64,000 nucleotides of DNA from Arthrobacter caoxuetaonis. Its GTDB lineage: Bacteria; Actinomycetota; Actinomycetes; Actinomycetales; Micrococcaceae. Below the pieces are notes generated by a model that was not told the DNA's origin, did not search any database, and was given only the letters and a program-made list of their open reading frames with translations. The DNA is taken from the NCBI RefSeq assembly GCF_023921125.1, contig NZ_CP099466.1:2604001-2668000 (forward strand), given 5' to 3'. Shown piece by piece: positions 8,984 through 18,073 of the stretch. A program made the translations under genes and the position numbers. Each line of letters starts with the position of its first letter. The stretch's first letter is position 1.

Positions 8984-9838
8984 ATGTTGAGCTGGCATAA
9001 CCTCCCCCGTGCATCCTTCGACCTGGAAACCACGGGCCGCGATCCGCAGTCCGCCCGGATTGTCACGGCGTCGATCATCCTGGTGGATGCCGCGGGGAAT
9101 GTCCTGGAACATCACGAGTGGCTGGTGGACCCGGGCGTGGAGATTCCGGAGGAGGCGGCAGCCATCCATGGCATAACCACCGCGCAGGCGCAGCGGGAGG
9201 GCCTGCCCGGCAGGACCGCCGTCGAACAGATCATCCAGGTCCTGAACGGCTTCTTCGGCGCCGGAGTTCCGGTGCTGGCCTTCAACGCTTCCTACGACTT
9301 CACCGTGCTGGCCCGCGAGGCCGAACGTGCGGGCCTTACGGCGCCCGTGCCGTTCCCCGTCATTGACCCCTACATCATGGACAAGCAGGCAGACCGGTAC
9401 CGGCGCGGAAAGCGGACGCTGACCGCCACGGCCGAGCACTACGGCGTCAGCTTCGAGAATGCGCACACCTCCGCTGCGGATGTCATGGCCACGCTCGCGG
9501 TCGGGTCCGCCATGGCGAATGCTTTCCCGGTCCTTGCCCAGGAATGCACTGCGCTGCATCGGCTGCAGGTCGGGTGGGCGGCCGAGCAGGCTGCCAGTTT
9601 CCAGTCCTACCTCCGCCGCCGGGACCCCGAAGCGGTGATCGACGGCACCTGGCCGGTCAAGTCCGCCCCGGCGGCCGTCCCGCAGCTGGCCGTCCCGCAG
9701 CTGGCCGCGGCCGGCGCGGTTGATGCGGTTGACGCCGCACCGGCACGTTCCCTGGCCGGGACGGTACCGCTGCTGGTCGAAGAAGCCGGCGGTCAGCTGG
9801 GCCTGGCACTGTCCGGAGATGCCGCAGTACCAGCCTGA
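8984..9838 (+). CDS. DnaQ-like (DEDDh) 3'-5' exonuclease
   Basis: This is a 3'-5' exonuclease of the DNA polymerase III epsilon superfamily. The Exo I motif is FDLETTG, Exo II is NASYDFTVL, and Exo III is HTSAADVMAT with the histidine of the DEDDh class. The catalytic core covers about the first 185 residues; the last 80 or so are Ala/Pro/Val-rich and probably disordered, with a repeated VPQLA. A GTG/ATG start 45 nt earlier (8939) is possible, but the ATG at 8984 places FDLETTG about 13 residues from the N-terminus and follows a -10 box. It stands divergent from the ATL-adnAB operon, so a repair or proofreading accessory role is likely. Confidence 0.88.
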   Translation: MLSWHNLPRASFDLETTGRDPQSARIVTASIILVDAAGNVLEHHEWLVDPGVEIPEEAAAIHGITTAQAQREGLPGRTAVEQIIQVLNGFFGAGVPVLAFNASYDFTVLAREAERAGLTAPVPFPVIDPYIMDKQADRYRRGKRTLTATAEHYGVSFENAHTSAADVMATLAVGSAMANAFPVLAQECTALHRLQVGWAAEQAASFQSYLRRRDPEAVIDGTWPVKSAPAAVPQLAVPQLAAAGAVDAVDAAPARSLAGTVPLLVEEAGGQLGLALSGDAAVPA

Positions 9839-10001
9839 TCTCCGCAGAACCGGATTTCAGCCTGCGCACCCTCCGCGCGTAGCATTGACATACTTAACGC
9901 AGTGTTTGGCGCTGATGGCGCCCGGGCGCACCGGCCGGTCCACAGGACCGGGTTCCCCGCCCTGTGCCACGCGATTGGCAGGCACTCCTCCCCTGGCCGG
10001 G

Positions 10002-10049
10002 CCGTTGGCGTCCCATGCCGCCTGGCCGTTGGCGTCCTATGCCGCCTGG
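10002..10049. repeat. Two tandem 24-bp repeats upstream of metN
   Basis: The units 10002-10025 and 10026-10049 differ at one base (GGCGTCCCATG against GGCGTCCTATG). They sit in the 260-nt gap before metN. I see no convincing SAM riboswitch in that gap; a TTGACA lies at 9885-9890 but lacks a clear -10 partner. Confidence 0.7.
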
Positions 10050-10098
10050 CCGCTTCCTGCACGACATTTTGAGTACAACAACGCAGACACGAGGATGA

Positions 10099-11079
10099 AT
10101 GATCACTGTTACCGACCTGCGGAAGGTCTACCGTCAGGGCGCCCGCGATGTGGTCGCCCTGGACGGCGTGAGCATGAGCGTGCCCAAGGGATCCATCCAC
10201 GGCATCATCGGACATTCCGGTGCCGGGAAGTCCACGCTGGTCCGCTGCCTCACACTGCTTGACCGCCCGACGTCGGGAACCGTCACCATCGACGGCCGGG
10301 AACTGACCAACGTGAAGGACGCCGAAATCCGGCAGGCACGCCGCCGTATTGGCATGGTGTTCCAGCACGCGAACCTCATGGATTCCAGGACCGCTGCCGC
10401 GAACGTCGCCCATCCCCTGGAACTGGTGGGTACCCCGCGCCGCGAGATCCAGGCCCGCGTCACCGAGCTGCTCGCGCTGGTGGGACTTGCCGACTTCGCC
10501 GACGCCTACCCGGCCCAGCTGTCCGGCGGACAGAAGCAGCGGGTGGGGATTGCGCGTGCCCTCGCGGCCCATCCTGACGTGCTCCTCTGTGATGAGCCCA
10601 CGTCTGCCCTCGACCCGCGTACGACGGACGAGATCCTGGACCTGATCGCGGAGCTGACCCGCCGGCTGGAGCTGACCGTCCTGATCATCACCCATGAAAT
10701 GAACGTCGTGAAGCGGATCTGCGACTCTGTTTCGCTGCTCGAAGCCGGGCGCGTGGTCGAGCATGGACCGCTGCAGGAAGTCGCCTCCGATTTGGGCGGC
10801 CGCCTGGCCAAGGCCCTCATCCCGCTTCCGGCAACTCCTCCCATCCCGGGCGGACCGGTGGTGGAACTCCTGATGGTCGGTGAGCATGCCACAGAACCGG
10901 TGCTCTCAGGACTGACCCGGCGCTTCGACACCGACGTCAACGTACTGGCCGGAAGCGTCGAAACCCTTGCCGGAACACGCTTTGGCCGGCTCCGCGTCCA
11001 GCTGGACCAGAGCACCGACATGGACGCTGTGCGGACATACCTCGCCGCCCAGGGCGTCGCAGTGGAGGTTGCAGCATGA
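10099..11079 (+). CDS. metN: Methionine ABC transporter ATP-binding protein MetN
   Basis: This is the ATPase of a MetNIQ importer for methionine. The 326-residue protein contains Walker A GHSGAGKST near residue 40, the signature LSGGQKQRVGIARAL, and Walker [13 protein letters not shown] followed by ITHEMNVV. A C-terminal NIL-type domain (about residues 250-326) is characteristic of MetN, where bound methionine inhibits the ATPase. The gene overlaps metI by 4 nt, and the lipoprotein metQ follows. The NIL domain plus the MetQ-like binding protein make methionine more likely than another substrate. Regulation is not visible beyond a long upstream gap. Confidence 0.9.
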   Translation: MITVTDLRKVYRQGARDVVALDGVSMSVPKGSIHGIIGHSGAGKSTLVRCLTLLDRPTSGTVTIDGRELTNVKDAEIRQARRRIGMVFQHANLMDSRTAAANVAHPLELVGTPRREIQARVTELLALVGLADFADAYPAQLSGGQKQRVGIARALAAHPDVLLCDEPTSALDPRTTDEILDLIAELTRRLELTVLIITHEMNVVKRICDSVSLLEAGRVVEHGPLQEVASDLGGRLAKALIPLPATPPIPGGPVVELLMVGEHATEPVLSGLTRRFDTDVNVLAGSVETLAGTRFGRLRVQLDQSTDMDAVRTYLAAQGVAVEVAA

Positions 11080-11879
11080 ACCTGCTCGAAGAACTCGCAA
11101 ATAACCCCGGCATCACCAAGGCGCTTCCCGAAGCCGTCGCGGACACGCTGCTCATGGTGGGAGTCTCCGGATTCTTCACCCTGCTGATTGGCCTCCCGCT
11201 CGGCATTTTCCTGCACACCAGTGCTCCCGGCGGACTGCGGCCGATGCCGGTGACCAACCGGATCCTGTCCGACATCATCGTGAACATCACCCGCTCGATT
11301 CCGTTCGCGATCCTGATGGTCATCCTGATTCCGTTCTCCCGGCTCGTCACCGGTTCCTCGATTGGTCCGCTGGCTGCCTGCGTGCCGCTTTCCATCGGCA
11401 CGATTCCCTTCTTCGCCCGTCTGGTCGAAACCTCGCTGCGGGACGTCGCCGGCGGAAAGATCGACGCTGCCCTCGTCATGGGATCCACCCGGATGCAGGT
11501 CATCCGGAAAGTCCTGATGCCGGAGGCCCTTCCCGGGCTCGTCGCAGCGCTGACCACCACCCTGGTGACGCTCGTGGGCTACTCGGCGATGGCTGGCATC
11601 ATCGGCGGCGGCGGACTCGGCAGGCTCGCGTACAACTACGGCGTCCAGCGCTTCGACACTGCAGTCATGGTGGTCACGATCGTGATCATCGTGGCGATCG
11701 TGCAGATCATCCAGCTCGCCGGTGACTTCGCTGCCGCCCGGGTGGACCACAGGTCTGCGGCCGGCAGCAAGCGCCGTCGCCGCCCTGCTGCAGGGAGCGC
11801 CGGCCCCTCTGCTGCGCCGGCCGAGATTGCCGGCGGCGAAGAAGCAGCGGAAAGCACCGGCTCGCGGGCCCGCGTCTAG
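11076..11879 (+). CDS. metI: Methionine ABC transporter permease MetI
   Basis: This is the 267-residue membrane subunit of the importer. About five hydrophobic helices are visible (LLMVGVSGFFTLLIGLPLGIF, FAILMVILIPF, LAACVPLSIGTIPFF, AALTTTLVTLVGYSAMAGII, VMVVTIVIIVAIVQII). The cytoplasmic coupling loop reads MGSTRMQVIRKVLMPEALPGL in two parts around residues 135-155. The C-terminal 45 residues are Ala/Arg/Ser-rich and longer than usual for MetI, which may be disordered. The start overlaps the metN stop by 4 nt. Confidence 0.9.
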   Translation: MNLLEELANNPGITKALPEAVADTLLMVGVSGFFTLLIGLPLGIFLHTSAPGGLRPMPVTNRILSDIIVNITRSIPFAILMVILIPFSRLVTGSSIGPLAACVPLSIGTIPFFARLVETSLRDVAGGKIDAALVMGSTRMQVIRKVLMPEALPGLVAALTTTLVTLVGYSAMAGIIGGGGLGRLAYNYGVQRFDTAVMVVTIVIIVAIVQIIQLAGDFAAARVDHRSAAGSKRRRRPAAGSAGPSAAPAEIAGGEEAAESTGSRARV

Positions 11880-11966
11880 GGGCAGCATCGCTTCCACATT
11901 CTTCCGGGACCGGCCCATGCGGCGCGCCCCGGGCACTGCAGCCAGTAGCCGCTAGCTGCACAACGG

Positions 11967-11993
11967 CCGGCACCGGGTTCGCCCGGTAACCGG
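11967..11993 (+). promoter_or_regulatory. UUCG-tetraloop hairpin upstream of metQ
   Basis: ACCGGG-TTCG-CCCGGT (11972-11987) is flanked by CCGG on both sides, which can extend the stem. It ends about 24 nt before the metQ start. Such intercistronic hairpins often stabilise the binding-protein mRNA relative to the membrane genes; that role is inferred. Confidence 0.5.
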
Positions 11994-12016
11994 ATTCTTG
12001 AAAGGAAACGCATCTG

Positions 12017-12856
12017 ATGCGGAAAGCATTCTCACTCGTGGCCACTGGCGTGGCCGCGGCTCTGGCGCTGACGGCTTGCGGAGGCTCAGACGCCTCCTCC
12101 AGCGCTGTGGAGAGCCTCGATCCCGCCAACCCGGTCACACTGACTGTGGGCGCCAGCCCGCAGCCGCATGCCGTCATCCTGGAATACGTCGCGCAGAACC
12201 TCGCGGCAGACGCCGGACTGGAACTGGAAGTCGTCCCGTTCGATGACTACGTCACCCCGAACATCTCGCTTGACGACGGCTCGATCGACGTCAACTACTT
12301 CCAGCACCTCTCCTACCTGGAGGCGCAGACCGAGAGCCAGGGTTACGACTTTGAGCACGGCGAAGGCGTGCACATTGAGCCGTACGCCGTCTTCAGCGAC
12401 AAGCACCAGGACATTTCCGGCGTCGAAGACGGAGCCCGGGTGGCGATCACCAATGACCCGTCCAACCAGGCCCGTGCCCTGCTCCTGCTGGAAGAAGCCG
12501 GCCTGCTCAAGGACGTGGGAGATGACGCTTCCGTCATCTCCCTGACGGATGAGCAGAATCCGAAGAACCTGGACTTCGTGGAGAACCAGGCTGAGCTGCT
12601 GGTCAATGACCTCTCCGATCCCACCGTGGACCTGGCCATCATCAACGGCAACTACATCCTCGATGCCGGGCTCAAGACGGAAGACGCACTGCTGGTCGAG
12701 TCCGTGGAGAACAACCCGTACGCGAACCTGCTCGCCTGGAAGGCAGGCAGCAAGGACGCACGCATCGACAAGCTCGAAGAGCTGCTGCACTCCCCCGAGG
12801 TGAAGACCTTCATCGAGGAGAAGTGGCCGAACGGTGACGTGACTCCCGCCTTCTAG
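12017..12856 (+). CDS. metQ: Methionine-binding lipoprotein MetQ (NlpA family)
   Basis: This is the extracytoplasmic substrate-binding protein of the MetNIQ importer. The 279-residue product begins with a lipoprotein signal peptide ending in the lipobox LTAC (Cys about residue 21), then a Ser/Gly linker. NlpA-family features follow: VTLTVGASPQPHAVIL, IDVNYFQHLSYLE, and NDPSNQARALLLL. A Shine-Dalgarno sequence GAAAGGA precedes the ATG by about 8 nt. It lies 137 nt after metI, separated by a hairpin, suggesting separate control of its dosage. A long palindrome starts 18 nt after its stop. Confidence 0.92.
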   Translation: MRKAFSLVATGVAAALALTACGGSDASSSAVESLDPANPVTLTVGASPQPHAVILEYVAQNLAADAGLELEVVPFDDYVTPNISLDDGSIDVNYFQHLSYLEAQTESQGYDFEHGEGVHIEPYAVFSDKHQDISGVEDGARVAITNDPSNQARALLLLEEAGLLKDVGDDASVISLTDEQNPKNLDFVENQAELLVNDLSDPTVDLAIINGNYILDAGLKTEDALLVESVENNPYANLLAWKAGSKDARIDKLEELLHSPEVKTFIEEKWPNGDVTPAF

Positions 12857-12874
12857 CCCGGGGTCCCCGCCTTT

Positions 12875-12933
12875 CGAGATAACAGAAACTGCCCGTATAT
12901 CCACACCGGATACGGGCAGTTTCTGTTATCTCG
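12875..12933. repeat. Long palindrome, copy A of a dispersed family
   Basis: Perfect 24-bp arms (12875-12898 and 12910-12933) surround an 11-nt centre. The arm begins CGAGATAACAGAAACTGCCC. The copy at 14763-14819 is nearly identical over its full length, including the centre CCACACCGG. It starts 18 nt after metQ and has no U-tract. It may terminate transcription, but shared sequence beyond what pairing requires points to a repeat family. Confidence 0.85.
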
Positions 12934-12993
12934 GGGAGTTCAACGGCCCGCGCGGCGCTAGCATGATGAGCACTGCCGCTCGAAGGGGTTCTG

Positions 12994-13938
12994 ATGCCGC
13001 CCGTTATAGAGACGCATGCGCTGACCAAGCGCTACGGTTCCCGCACTGCGGTCTCTTCCCTTGAGCTGACGGTTGAGCCGGGATGCGTCTTTGGACTGAT
13101 TGGCCCCAACGGTTCCGGGAAGACAACCACGCTGCGGATGCTGCTGGACATCATCCGGCCCACCTCCGGCCAGGTTCATGTGTTGGGGATTTCCCCGCGT
13201 GCCGGGGGTGCTGCGCTGCGCCGCCGGATCGGGTACGTTCCCGGTGACTTCCGGATCAGCGGCAGAGGCCGTGGCCGGACCCTGCTGGAGCACTTCGCGC
13301 AGGTCAGCGCCCCGGTTGCCGCTGGACGCGTGGAAGCACTCGCGCAGCGGCTTGGCCTTGACCTGTCCCGCCCGGTGCGTTCCCTGTCCAAGGGCAACCG
13401 GCAGAAGCTGGGACTGGTTCAGGCCTTTATGCATGACCCGGAACTGCTGGTCCTGGACGAGCCCACCAGCGGCCTGGATCCCCTGGTACAGCGCGAGTTC
13501 CTGCAGATGGTGGCTGAAGCCAGGGCCGCGGGACGCAGCGTACTTCTCAGCTCCCATGTACTGAGTGAAATCCAGCAGAGCGCAGATCAGGTCGCTGTCC
13601 TCTCCCGGGGCAAAGTGGTGGCGCAGGGGGATGTGGCGTCGCTGCGCCTGAACCGTCTTCGCCATGTGCGGGCCTCCGTTGTCCCTGCCCGGGACACCGG
13701 TCCGGGGCTGGGGGACGAACTCGCAGCCGCCGGTCTGCAGGGAACAGTAATCCGGCAGGACGGGACTATCCATGTCCAAGGCACGGTGGAAGGCGGCATG
13801 GACGCCGTCATCAAGGTGCTGGCACGGCACCGGGTACTGGACCTGGCGGTGGAGGAACCCGATCTGGAGGAATCCGTCCTGCGGCTCTACGGCGAACCTG
13901 CAGCTGCCGATCCGGGACAGGGAAGGGAATCAGGATGA
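12994..13938 (+). CDS. ABC-2 exporter ATP-binding protein (drug/antibiotic type)
   Basis: This 314-residue ATPase has Walker A GPNGSGKTT, the signature SLSKGNRQKLGL, Walker B LLVLDEPTSGLDPL and H-switch SSHVLSEI. The Q-loop region (RIGYVPGDF) and the roughly 90-residue C-terminal extension are typical of ATPases paired with ABC-2 permeases, as in tetronasin-type antibiotic exporters. GAAGGGG precedes the ATG. The stop overlaps the permease start by 4 nt. The pair sits between two near-identical palindromes and separates metQ from the heme cluster, so it may be a late insertion. The exported compound is unknown. Confidence 0.85.
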   Translation: MPPVIETHALTKRYGSRTAVSSLELTVEPGCVFGLIGPNGSGKTTTLRMLLDIIRPTSGQVHVLGISPRAGGAALRRRIGYVPGDFRISGRGRGRTLLEHFAQVSAPVAAGRVEALAQRLGLDLSRPVRSLSKGNRQKLGLVQAFMHDPELLVLDEPTSGLDPLVQREFLQMVAEARAAGRSVLLSSHVLSEIQQSADQVAVLSRGKVVAQGDVASLRLNRLRHVRASVVPARDTGPGLGDELAAAGLQGTVIRQDGTIHVQGTVEGGMDAVIKVLARHRVLDLAVEEPDLEESVLRLYGEPAAADPGQGRESG

Positions 13939-14753
13939 GCCGGCAGCGGGTTTCTAAACGAGCTCCGCTGCCGGTATTCCGCCGGGCGGTTGTGGACTCC
14001 TGGCGCTCCACGTTTGTTTGGACGCTGGCCCTGGCTGCGGTACTGCTGCTCTACCTTCCGCTTTATCCCTCCATGAACGGCGCAGATATGCGGAACCTGA
14101 TCAGCTCCCTGCCGTCCGAGCTGGTGAACGCCCTTGGTTACGAGGACATTCTCTCCGGTCCGGGCTATGTCCAGGCCACGTTCTTCGGGCTGCTGGGGTT
14201 TGTCCTGAGCACCGCTGCCGCAGTGTCCTGGGGAAGCTCGGCAATTGCCGGAGCCGAAGAATCCGGACGCTTGGAGCTCATCCTTTCGCACGGGGTGGGC
14301 AGGGTTCAATACGCGCTGGAGACGGCGTTGGGAATCATGGTTCGCCTGCTCTGGTTCGCTCTTCTCACAGCGGTGCTGGTCCTGGCGCTGAGCTCTCCTG
14401 CGGAGCTTGGGCTGGAGGCTGCCAACGTTGCGGCCGTGGAGTTCGCGTGGCTCGGGCTGGGCTATCTGGCCGGCAGCATTGCGCTGGCGGTGGGTGCGCT
14501 CACCGGACGCCGGAGCGCGGCGCTCGGCACTGCGGCAGGCGTGGCTGCCGCCGGTTACGTAATGAATGCTTTGGCGAACCAGAATTCGGAGCTTGGGTGG
14601 CTGAGGAACTTCTCCCCCTATTCCTGGGCCTACCGGAATGATCCGCTGGCGGAGGGCTTCGACCTTGCCGGCCTGGGACTGATCGCGGCAGCGTGCGTTC
14701 TCTTCACGGCACTGGCGGTATGGGCGCTGAACCGCCGGGACATCCTGGGCTAG
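13935..14753 (+). CDS. ABC-2 exporter permease, tetronasin type
   Basis: This 272-residue membrane protein is the partner of the preceding ATPase. Hydrophobic segments include LALAAVLLLYLPLYP (about residues 33-47), FFGLLGFVLSTAAAVSW, LLWFALLTAVLVLALS, AVEFAWLGLGYLAGSIALAVGAL, AAGVAAAGYVMNAL and LGLIAAACVLFTALAVWAL. The phrase ESGRLELILSHGV after the second helix is characteristic of ABC-2 exporter permeases. The sequence ends with NRRDI, also common in this group. Its stop is 9 nt before the second palindrome copy. Confidence 0.8.
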   Translation: MSRQRVSKRAPLPVFRRAVVDSWRSTFVWTLALAAVLLLYLPLYPSMNGADMRNLISSLPSELVNALGYEDILSGPGYVQATFFGLLGFVLSTAAAVSWGSSAIAGAEESGRLELILSHGVGRVQYALETALGIMVRLLWFALLTAVLVLALSSPAELGLEAANVAAVEFAWLGLGYLAGSIALAVGALTGRRSAALGTAAGVAAAGYVMNALANQNSELGWLRNFSPYSWAYRNDPLAEGFDLAGLGLIAAACVLFTALAVWALNRRDILG

Positions 14754-14762
14754 GCACTCCAC

Positions 14763-14819
14763 CGAGATAGCAGAAACTGCCCGTATCCACACCGGATACG
14801 GGCAGTTTCTGTCATCTCG
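14763..14819. repeat. Long palindrome, copy B of a dispersed family
   Basis: Arms of 26 nt (14763-14788 and 14794-14819) pair with only two mismatches around a 5-nt centre. The left arm starts CGAGATAGCAGAAACTGCCC. Compared with copy A, it differs by single bases and lacks one AT. It fills most of the 79-nt gap between the convergent permease and hemL genes, so it could act as a bidirectional terminator. Confidence 0.85.
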
Positions 14820-14832
14820 ATGAGGGAGAGCG

Positions 14833-16149
14833 CTACGGCTGGGCGGCCGCTGCTGCCTTGGCTGCAGCCGGAAGCGCCGAGAGGATCCGGTCCATCGCGG
14901 CGTCGTCGTGCGCGCCGGAAAGGAACCAGGCCTCGAAGACCGACGGCGGCAGGTAGACACCGGAGTCCAGCATCGAGTGGAAGAACGGCTTGAACCGGAA
15001 GGCATCCTGGGCCAAAGCATCGGCGTAGTCGTGCACGCCGTGCTCTGCCGTCCCGAAGGCGATGCTGAACAGGTTGCCGGCCCGCTGGACGCTGTGGTTC
15101 ACGCCTTCAGCGGAGAGTGCCTCAGAGACAGCGTGGGACAGCTGGGCCGAACGGGCATCGATGTTGGCGTAGACCTCGGCCGTGGCTGCGGTCAGCGTGG
15201 CGACGCCGGCGGCCATGGCGATCGGGTTTCCGGACAGCGTGCCGGCCTGGTACACCGGTCCGAGGGGTGCAAGGTACTCCATGACCTCGGCGCGGCCGCC
15301 CAGGGCAGCCACGGGCATGCCGCCGCCAATGACCTTTCCGAAGGTGTAGAGGTCCGGCGCCCAGCCTTCCTTCTCCCCCGTCAGGCCCCAGTAACCTGCC
15401 GGTGACGTGCGGAACCCGGTAAGGACTTCGTCCAGGATCAGCAGCGCACCGTGGGCCGTGGTGATGCGGGACAGCGCGGCGTTGAAGCCCTCGGCCGGGG
15501 TGACAACACCCATGTTGGCCGGAGCAGCTTCGGTGATGACCGCGGCAATGTTCGCTCCGTGCTCGGCGAAGGCTGCCTCCACGGCAGCGACGTCGTTGTA
15601 CGGCAGCACCAGGGTTTCAGCTGCGGTAGCGGCGGTGACGCCGGCCGAGCCGGGCAGGGCCAGGGTGGCGACGCCGGAGCCGGCGGAGGCCAGCAGGCCG
15701 TCCAGGTGGCCGTGGTAGCAGCCGGCAAACTTGATGACCAGGTTGCGGCCGGTGAAGCCGCGGGCCAGGCGGACGGCGGTCATGGTCGCTTCGGTGCCGG
15801 TGGAGACCATGCGCAGGCGCTCAACCGGCTTGACCCGGTCCATCACCAGGGCAGCCAGTTCGGCCTCTGCCGGCGTGGAGGCGCCGAAGGAAAGTCCGCG
15901 GTCGACGGCGGAGTGCACGGCGGCCAGGACGTCCGGGTGCGCGTGGCCCACGAGTGCCGGACCCCAGGAGCAGACCAGGTCAACGTACTCACGGCCCTCG
16001 GAGTCCGTGACGTACGGGCCCTTGGCGGAGACCAGGAACCGGGGGGTGCCGCCTACGGAACCGAAAGCGCGGACCGGCGAGTTCACGCCCCCGGGCATCA
16101 GGGCACGGGCGCGGTCGAAGAGCTCTTCGGAGGAGACTGTCTGGGTCAT
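14833..16149 (-). CDS. hemL: Glutamate-1-semialdehyde 2,1-aminomutase
   Basis: This PLP enzyme converts glutamate-1-semialdehyde to 5-aminolevulinate, the second step of the C5 heme route. The 438-residue protein has the family N-terminus [13 protein letters not shown], the acceptor region [13 protein letters not shown], and the PLP lysine in [17 protein letters not shown]. Length is normal. It is the last gene of the minus-strand heme operon; its ATG overlaps the hemB stop by one base (TAATG). Its substrate is made by HemA, encoded at the other end of the cluster. Confidence 0.96.
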   Translation of the reverse strand: MTQTVSSEELFDRARALMPGGVNSPVRAFGSVGGTPRFLVSAKGPYVTDSEGREYVDLVCSWGPALVGHAHPDVLAAVHSAVDRGLSFGASTPAEAELAALVMDRVKPVERLRMVSTGTEATMTAVRLARGFTGRNLVIKFAGCYHGHLDGLLASAGSGVATLALPGSAGVTAATAAETLVLPYNDVAAVEAAFAEHGANIAAVITEAAPANMGVVTPAEGFNAALSRITTAHGALLILDEVLTGFRTSPAGYWGLTGEKEGWAPDLYTFGKVIGGGMPVAALGGRAEVMEYLAPLGPVYQAGTLSGNPIAMAAGVATLTAATAEVYANIDARSAQLSHAVSEALSAEGVNHSVQRAGNLFSIAFGTAEHGVHDYADALAQDAFRFKPFFHSMLDSGVYLPPSVFEAWFLSGAHDDAAMDRILSALPAAAKAAAAAQP

Positions 16150-17132
16150 TACTTGCTTTCCTTCAGCCAGGCCGCCAATTCGGCAGCCCAGTACGTGAGA
16201 ATAATGTTGGCACCGGCACGCTTGATGCCGAGGACTGATTCTTCAATGGCGCGGCGGCGGTCAATCCAGCCGTTCGCGGCCGCAGCTTCGATCATCGCGT
16301 ACTCGCCGGAGATCTGGTAAGCCGCCACCGGAACCGGTGACATGGCGGCGACGTCGGCGAGGATGTCCAGGTAGCTCATGGCCGGCTTCACCATGACCAT
16401 GTCGGCACCCTCTTCGAGGTCCAGTTCCACTTCCAGGAGTGCTTCGCGGCGGTTGGCGGCGTCCATCTGGTAGGTCCGGCGGTCGCCCGTGAGCTGGGAA
16501 TCCACGGCTTCGCGGAACGGCCCGTAGAACGCCGACGCGTACTTGGCGGCGTAGGCGATCACGGAGACGTCCTGGAAGCCGGCGTCGTCCAGTGCCTGCC
16601 GGATCACGGCAACCTGGCCGTCCATCATGCCGGAGGGGCCCAGCACGTGGGCTCCGGCGCGGGCCTGCTCCACGGCCATCCGGCCGTAGATTTCCAGGGT
16701 GGTGTCATTGTCCACCACGCCGTCGGCGTCCAGCACGCCGCAGTGCCCGTGGTCGGTGAACTCGTCCAGGCAGACATCACTCATGATCACCAGATCGTTC
16801 CCGACCTCGGCGCGGACATCCGCAATCGCCTTGTTCAGCACGCCGTTCGGGTCGGTTCCGGCGCTGCCGGCGGCGTCCCGTTCTGCCGGAATGCCGAAGA
16901 GCATGATGCCGCCGACACCGAGTTCAACGGCTTCGGAAGCGGCCCGCTTAAGCGTTTCGGTGGTGTGCTGCACAACGCCGGGCATCGAAGTGATGGGGTT
17001 CGGCTCGGACAGGCCTTCGCGGATAAAGGCCGGAAGCACGAGCTCGGCCGGGTCCAGGCGGTATTCGGCGGTCAGGCGCCGCATCGCCGGTGTGGTCCGC
17101 AGCCGGCGGGGACGGTGCTGGGGAAAACTCAT
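16149..17132 (-). CDS. hemB: Delta-aminolevulinic acid dehydratase, Mg-type
   Basis: This enzyme condenses two 5-aminolevulinate molecules to porphobilinogen. I set the start at the ATG ending at 17132 ([15 protein letters not shown], 327 residues); the longer open frame upstream only runs opposite hemD sequence. The two active-site lysines lie in [13 protein letters not shown] and [14 protein letters not shown]. The metal region reads [12 protein letters not shown], where Asp replaces the second Cys of zinc enzymes, so a Mg2+-type enzyme is expected. The start overlaps hemD by 4 nt and the stop overlaps hemL by 1 nt. Confidence 0.95.
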   Translation of the reverse strand: MSFPQHRPRRLRTTPAMRRLTAEYRLDPAELVLPAFIREGLSEPNPITSMPGVVQHTTETLKRAASEAVELGVGGIMLFGIPAERDAAGSAGTDPNGVLNKAIADVRAEVGNDLVIMSDVCLDEFTDHGHCGVLDADGVVDNDTTLEIYGRMAVEQARAGAHVLGPSGMMDGQVAVIRQALDDAGFQDVSVIAYAAKYASAFYGPFREAVDSQLTGDRRTYQMDAANRREALLEVELDLEEGADMVMVKPAMSYLDILADVAAMSPVPVAAYQISGEYAMIEAAAANGWIDRRRAIEESVLGIKRAGANIILTYWAAELAAWLKESK

Positions 17133-18052
17133 GGATGCGTTCTGCCTTCCGTTTCGGTGGATCTTGAATTCTGGTGGGCGGCGAGGGCCGCTTCGACGGC
17201 GTCTGCCATGCCGTCCGGCGTCGGGCTGGCTGCCGTTGCGGCCGGCGGGTGGCCCAGCCTGCCGAGCGCCTGCGTTGTCGGGTCCCCGATCGCGGCCAGC
17301 AGCGCGGTGCCCGGAACCAGGCAGTCGCGGACAAAGCGGCGGGCCGTGCTGGGAGAAGTAACCACAACGGCGTGGATTGGGTTCCCCTGGCTGCTGCCGG
17401 CAGCGAAGGCGCGGTAGTCCGCGGGGGTGAGTACTTCTTCTTCTGCGGGTTCTTCCCGAACCAGCGGCACGGCAGCCGGATAGTCCACTGTCTCGTATGC
17501 AGCGACGGCCGTGACCTTCCAGCCGGCGCTGGACAGCGCGTTGCGCAGGAAGGGATCGGCAATGTCCGCCTGCGGCAGGAAAATCCGGCCGCTCCCGGCA
17601 TCCGGCCACGACGCTGCCAGGCCCCGCGCGGACTGGTCCGCCCCGGGCATGAAGCTAACGTCGATTCCCGCCGCCGCCAGTGCACGCCCGGTCGCGGCAC
17701 CCACCGCGGCAACCCGGGTTCCGGCAACCAGTGCAGAAAGCGGGGTTCCGGTGGCTGAGGCGAAGTGTTTGAGCGCCTGGACAGTTGTCGCGGAAGTGAA
17801 GATGATCCAGTCGAATCCTCCGGCACCGAGGTCCAGCAATCCGGAGGACACCGGTGCGGTGTCCTCCGGGAGCTGGAAGTCGATCAGGGGAAGCAGCTGC
17901 ACCCGTGCCCCGCGGGCGCGCAGTTCAGCTGCCATGGGCCCTGCACGGCCGGGGGTACGCAGCAGCACTACTTCCGCGCCGGAGAGCGCCCCTCCGGCAC
18001 CGGAGGAGAGCCTGTCACCGGAGCGTGGCGCGCTGCTGCCTTCACCGTTCAT
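17129..18052 (-). CDS. hemD: Uroporphyrinogen-III synthase
   Basis: This enzyme cyclises hydroxymethylbilane with inversion of ring D. The 307-residue sequence is poorly conserved, as is normal for HemD, but shows the two-domain pattern: [17 protein letters not shown] at the start, [26 protein letters not shown], and later [13 protein letters not shown] and [12 protein letters not shown]. The position between hemC and hemB supports the call. The N-terminus is Gly/Ser-rich and the exact start is less certain than for its neighbours. It is 21 nt after hemC and overlaps hemB by 4 nt. Confidence 0.88.
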   Translation of the reverse strand: MNGEGSSAPRSGDRLSSGAGGALSGAEVVLLRTPGRAGPMAAELRARGARVQLLPLIDFQLPEDTAPVSSGLLDLGAGGFDWIIFTSATTVQALKHFASATGTPLSALVAGTRVAAVGAATGRALAAAGIDVSFMPGADQSARGLAASWPDAGSGRIFLPQADIADPFLRNALSSAGWKVTAVAAYETVDYPAAVPLVREEPAEEEVLTPADYRAFAAGSSQGNPIHAVVVTSPSTARRFVRDCLVPGTALLAAIGDPTTQALGRLGHPPAATAASPTPDGMADAVEAALAAHQNSRSTETEGRTHP

Positions 18053-18073
18053 CCGCCCTGCCTCAGCGGCCCA

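Noticed and set aside
8498..9559. A 353-codon minus-strand frame containing the ATL sequence at its end
   Set aside because: Everything upstream of 8914 lies opposite the DnaQ-like exonuclease and has no homology; only the last 138 codons are real.
12875..12933. Long palindromes interpreted as CRISPR repeats
   Set aside because: They are dispersed singly between genes with no spacers or cas genes.
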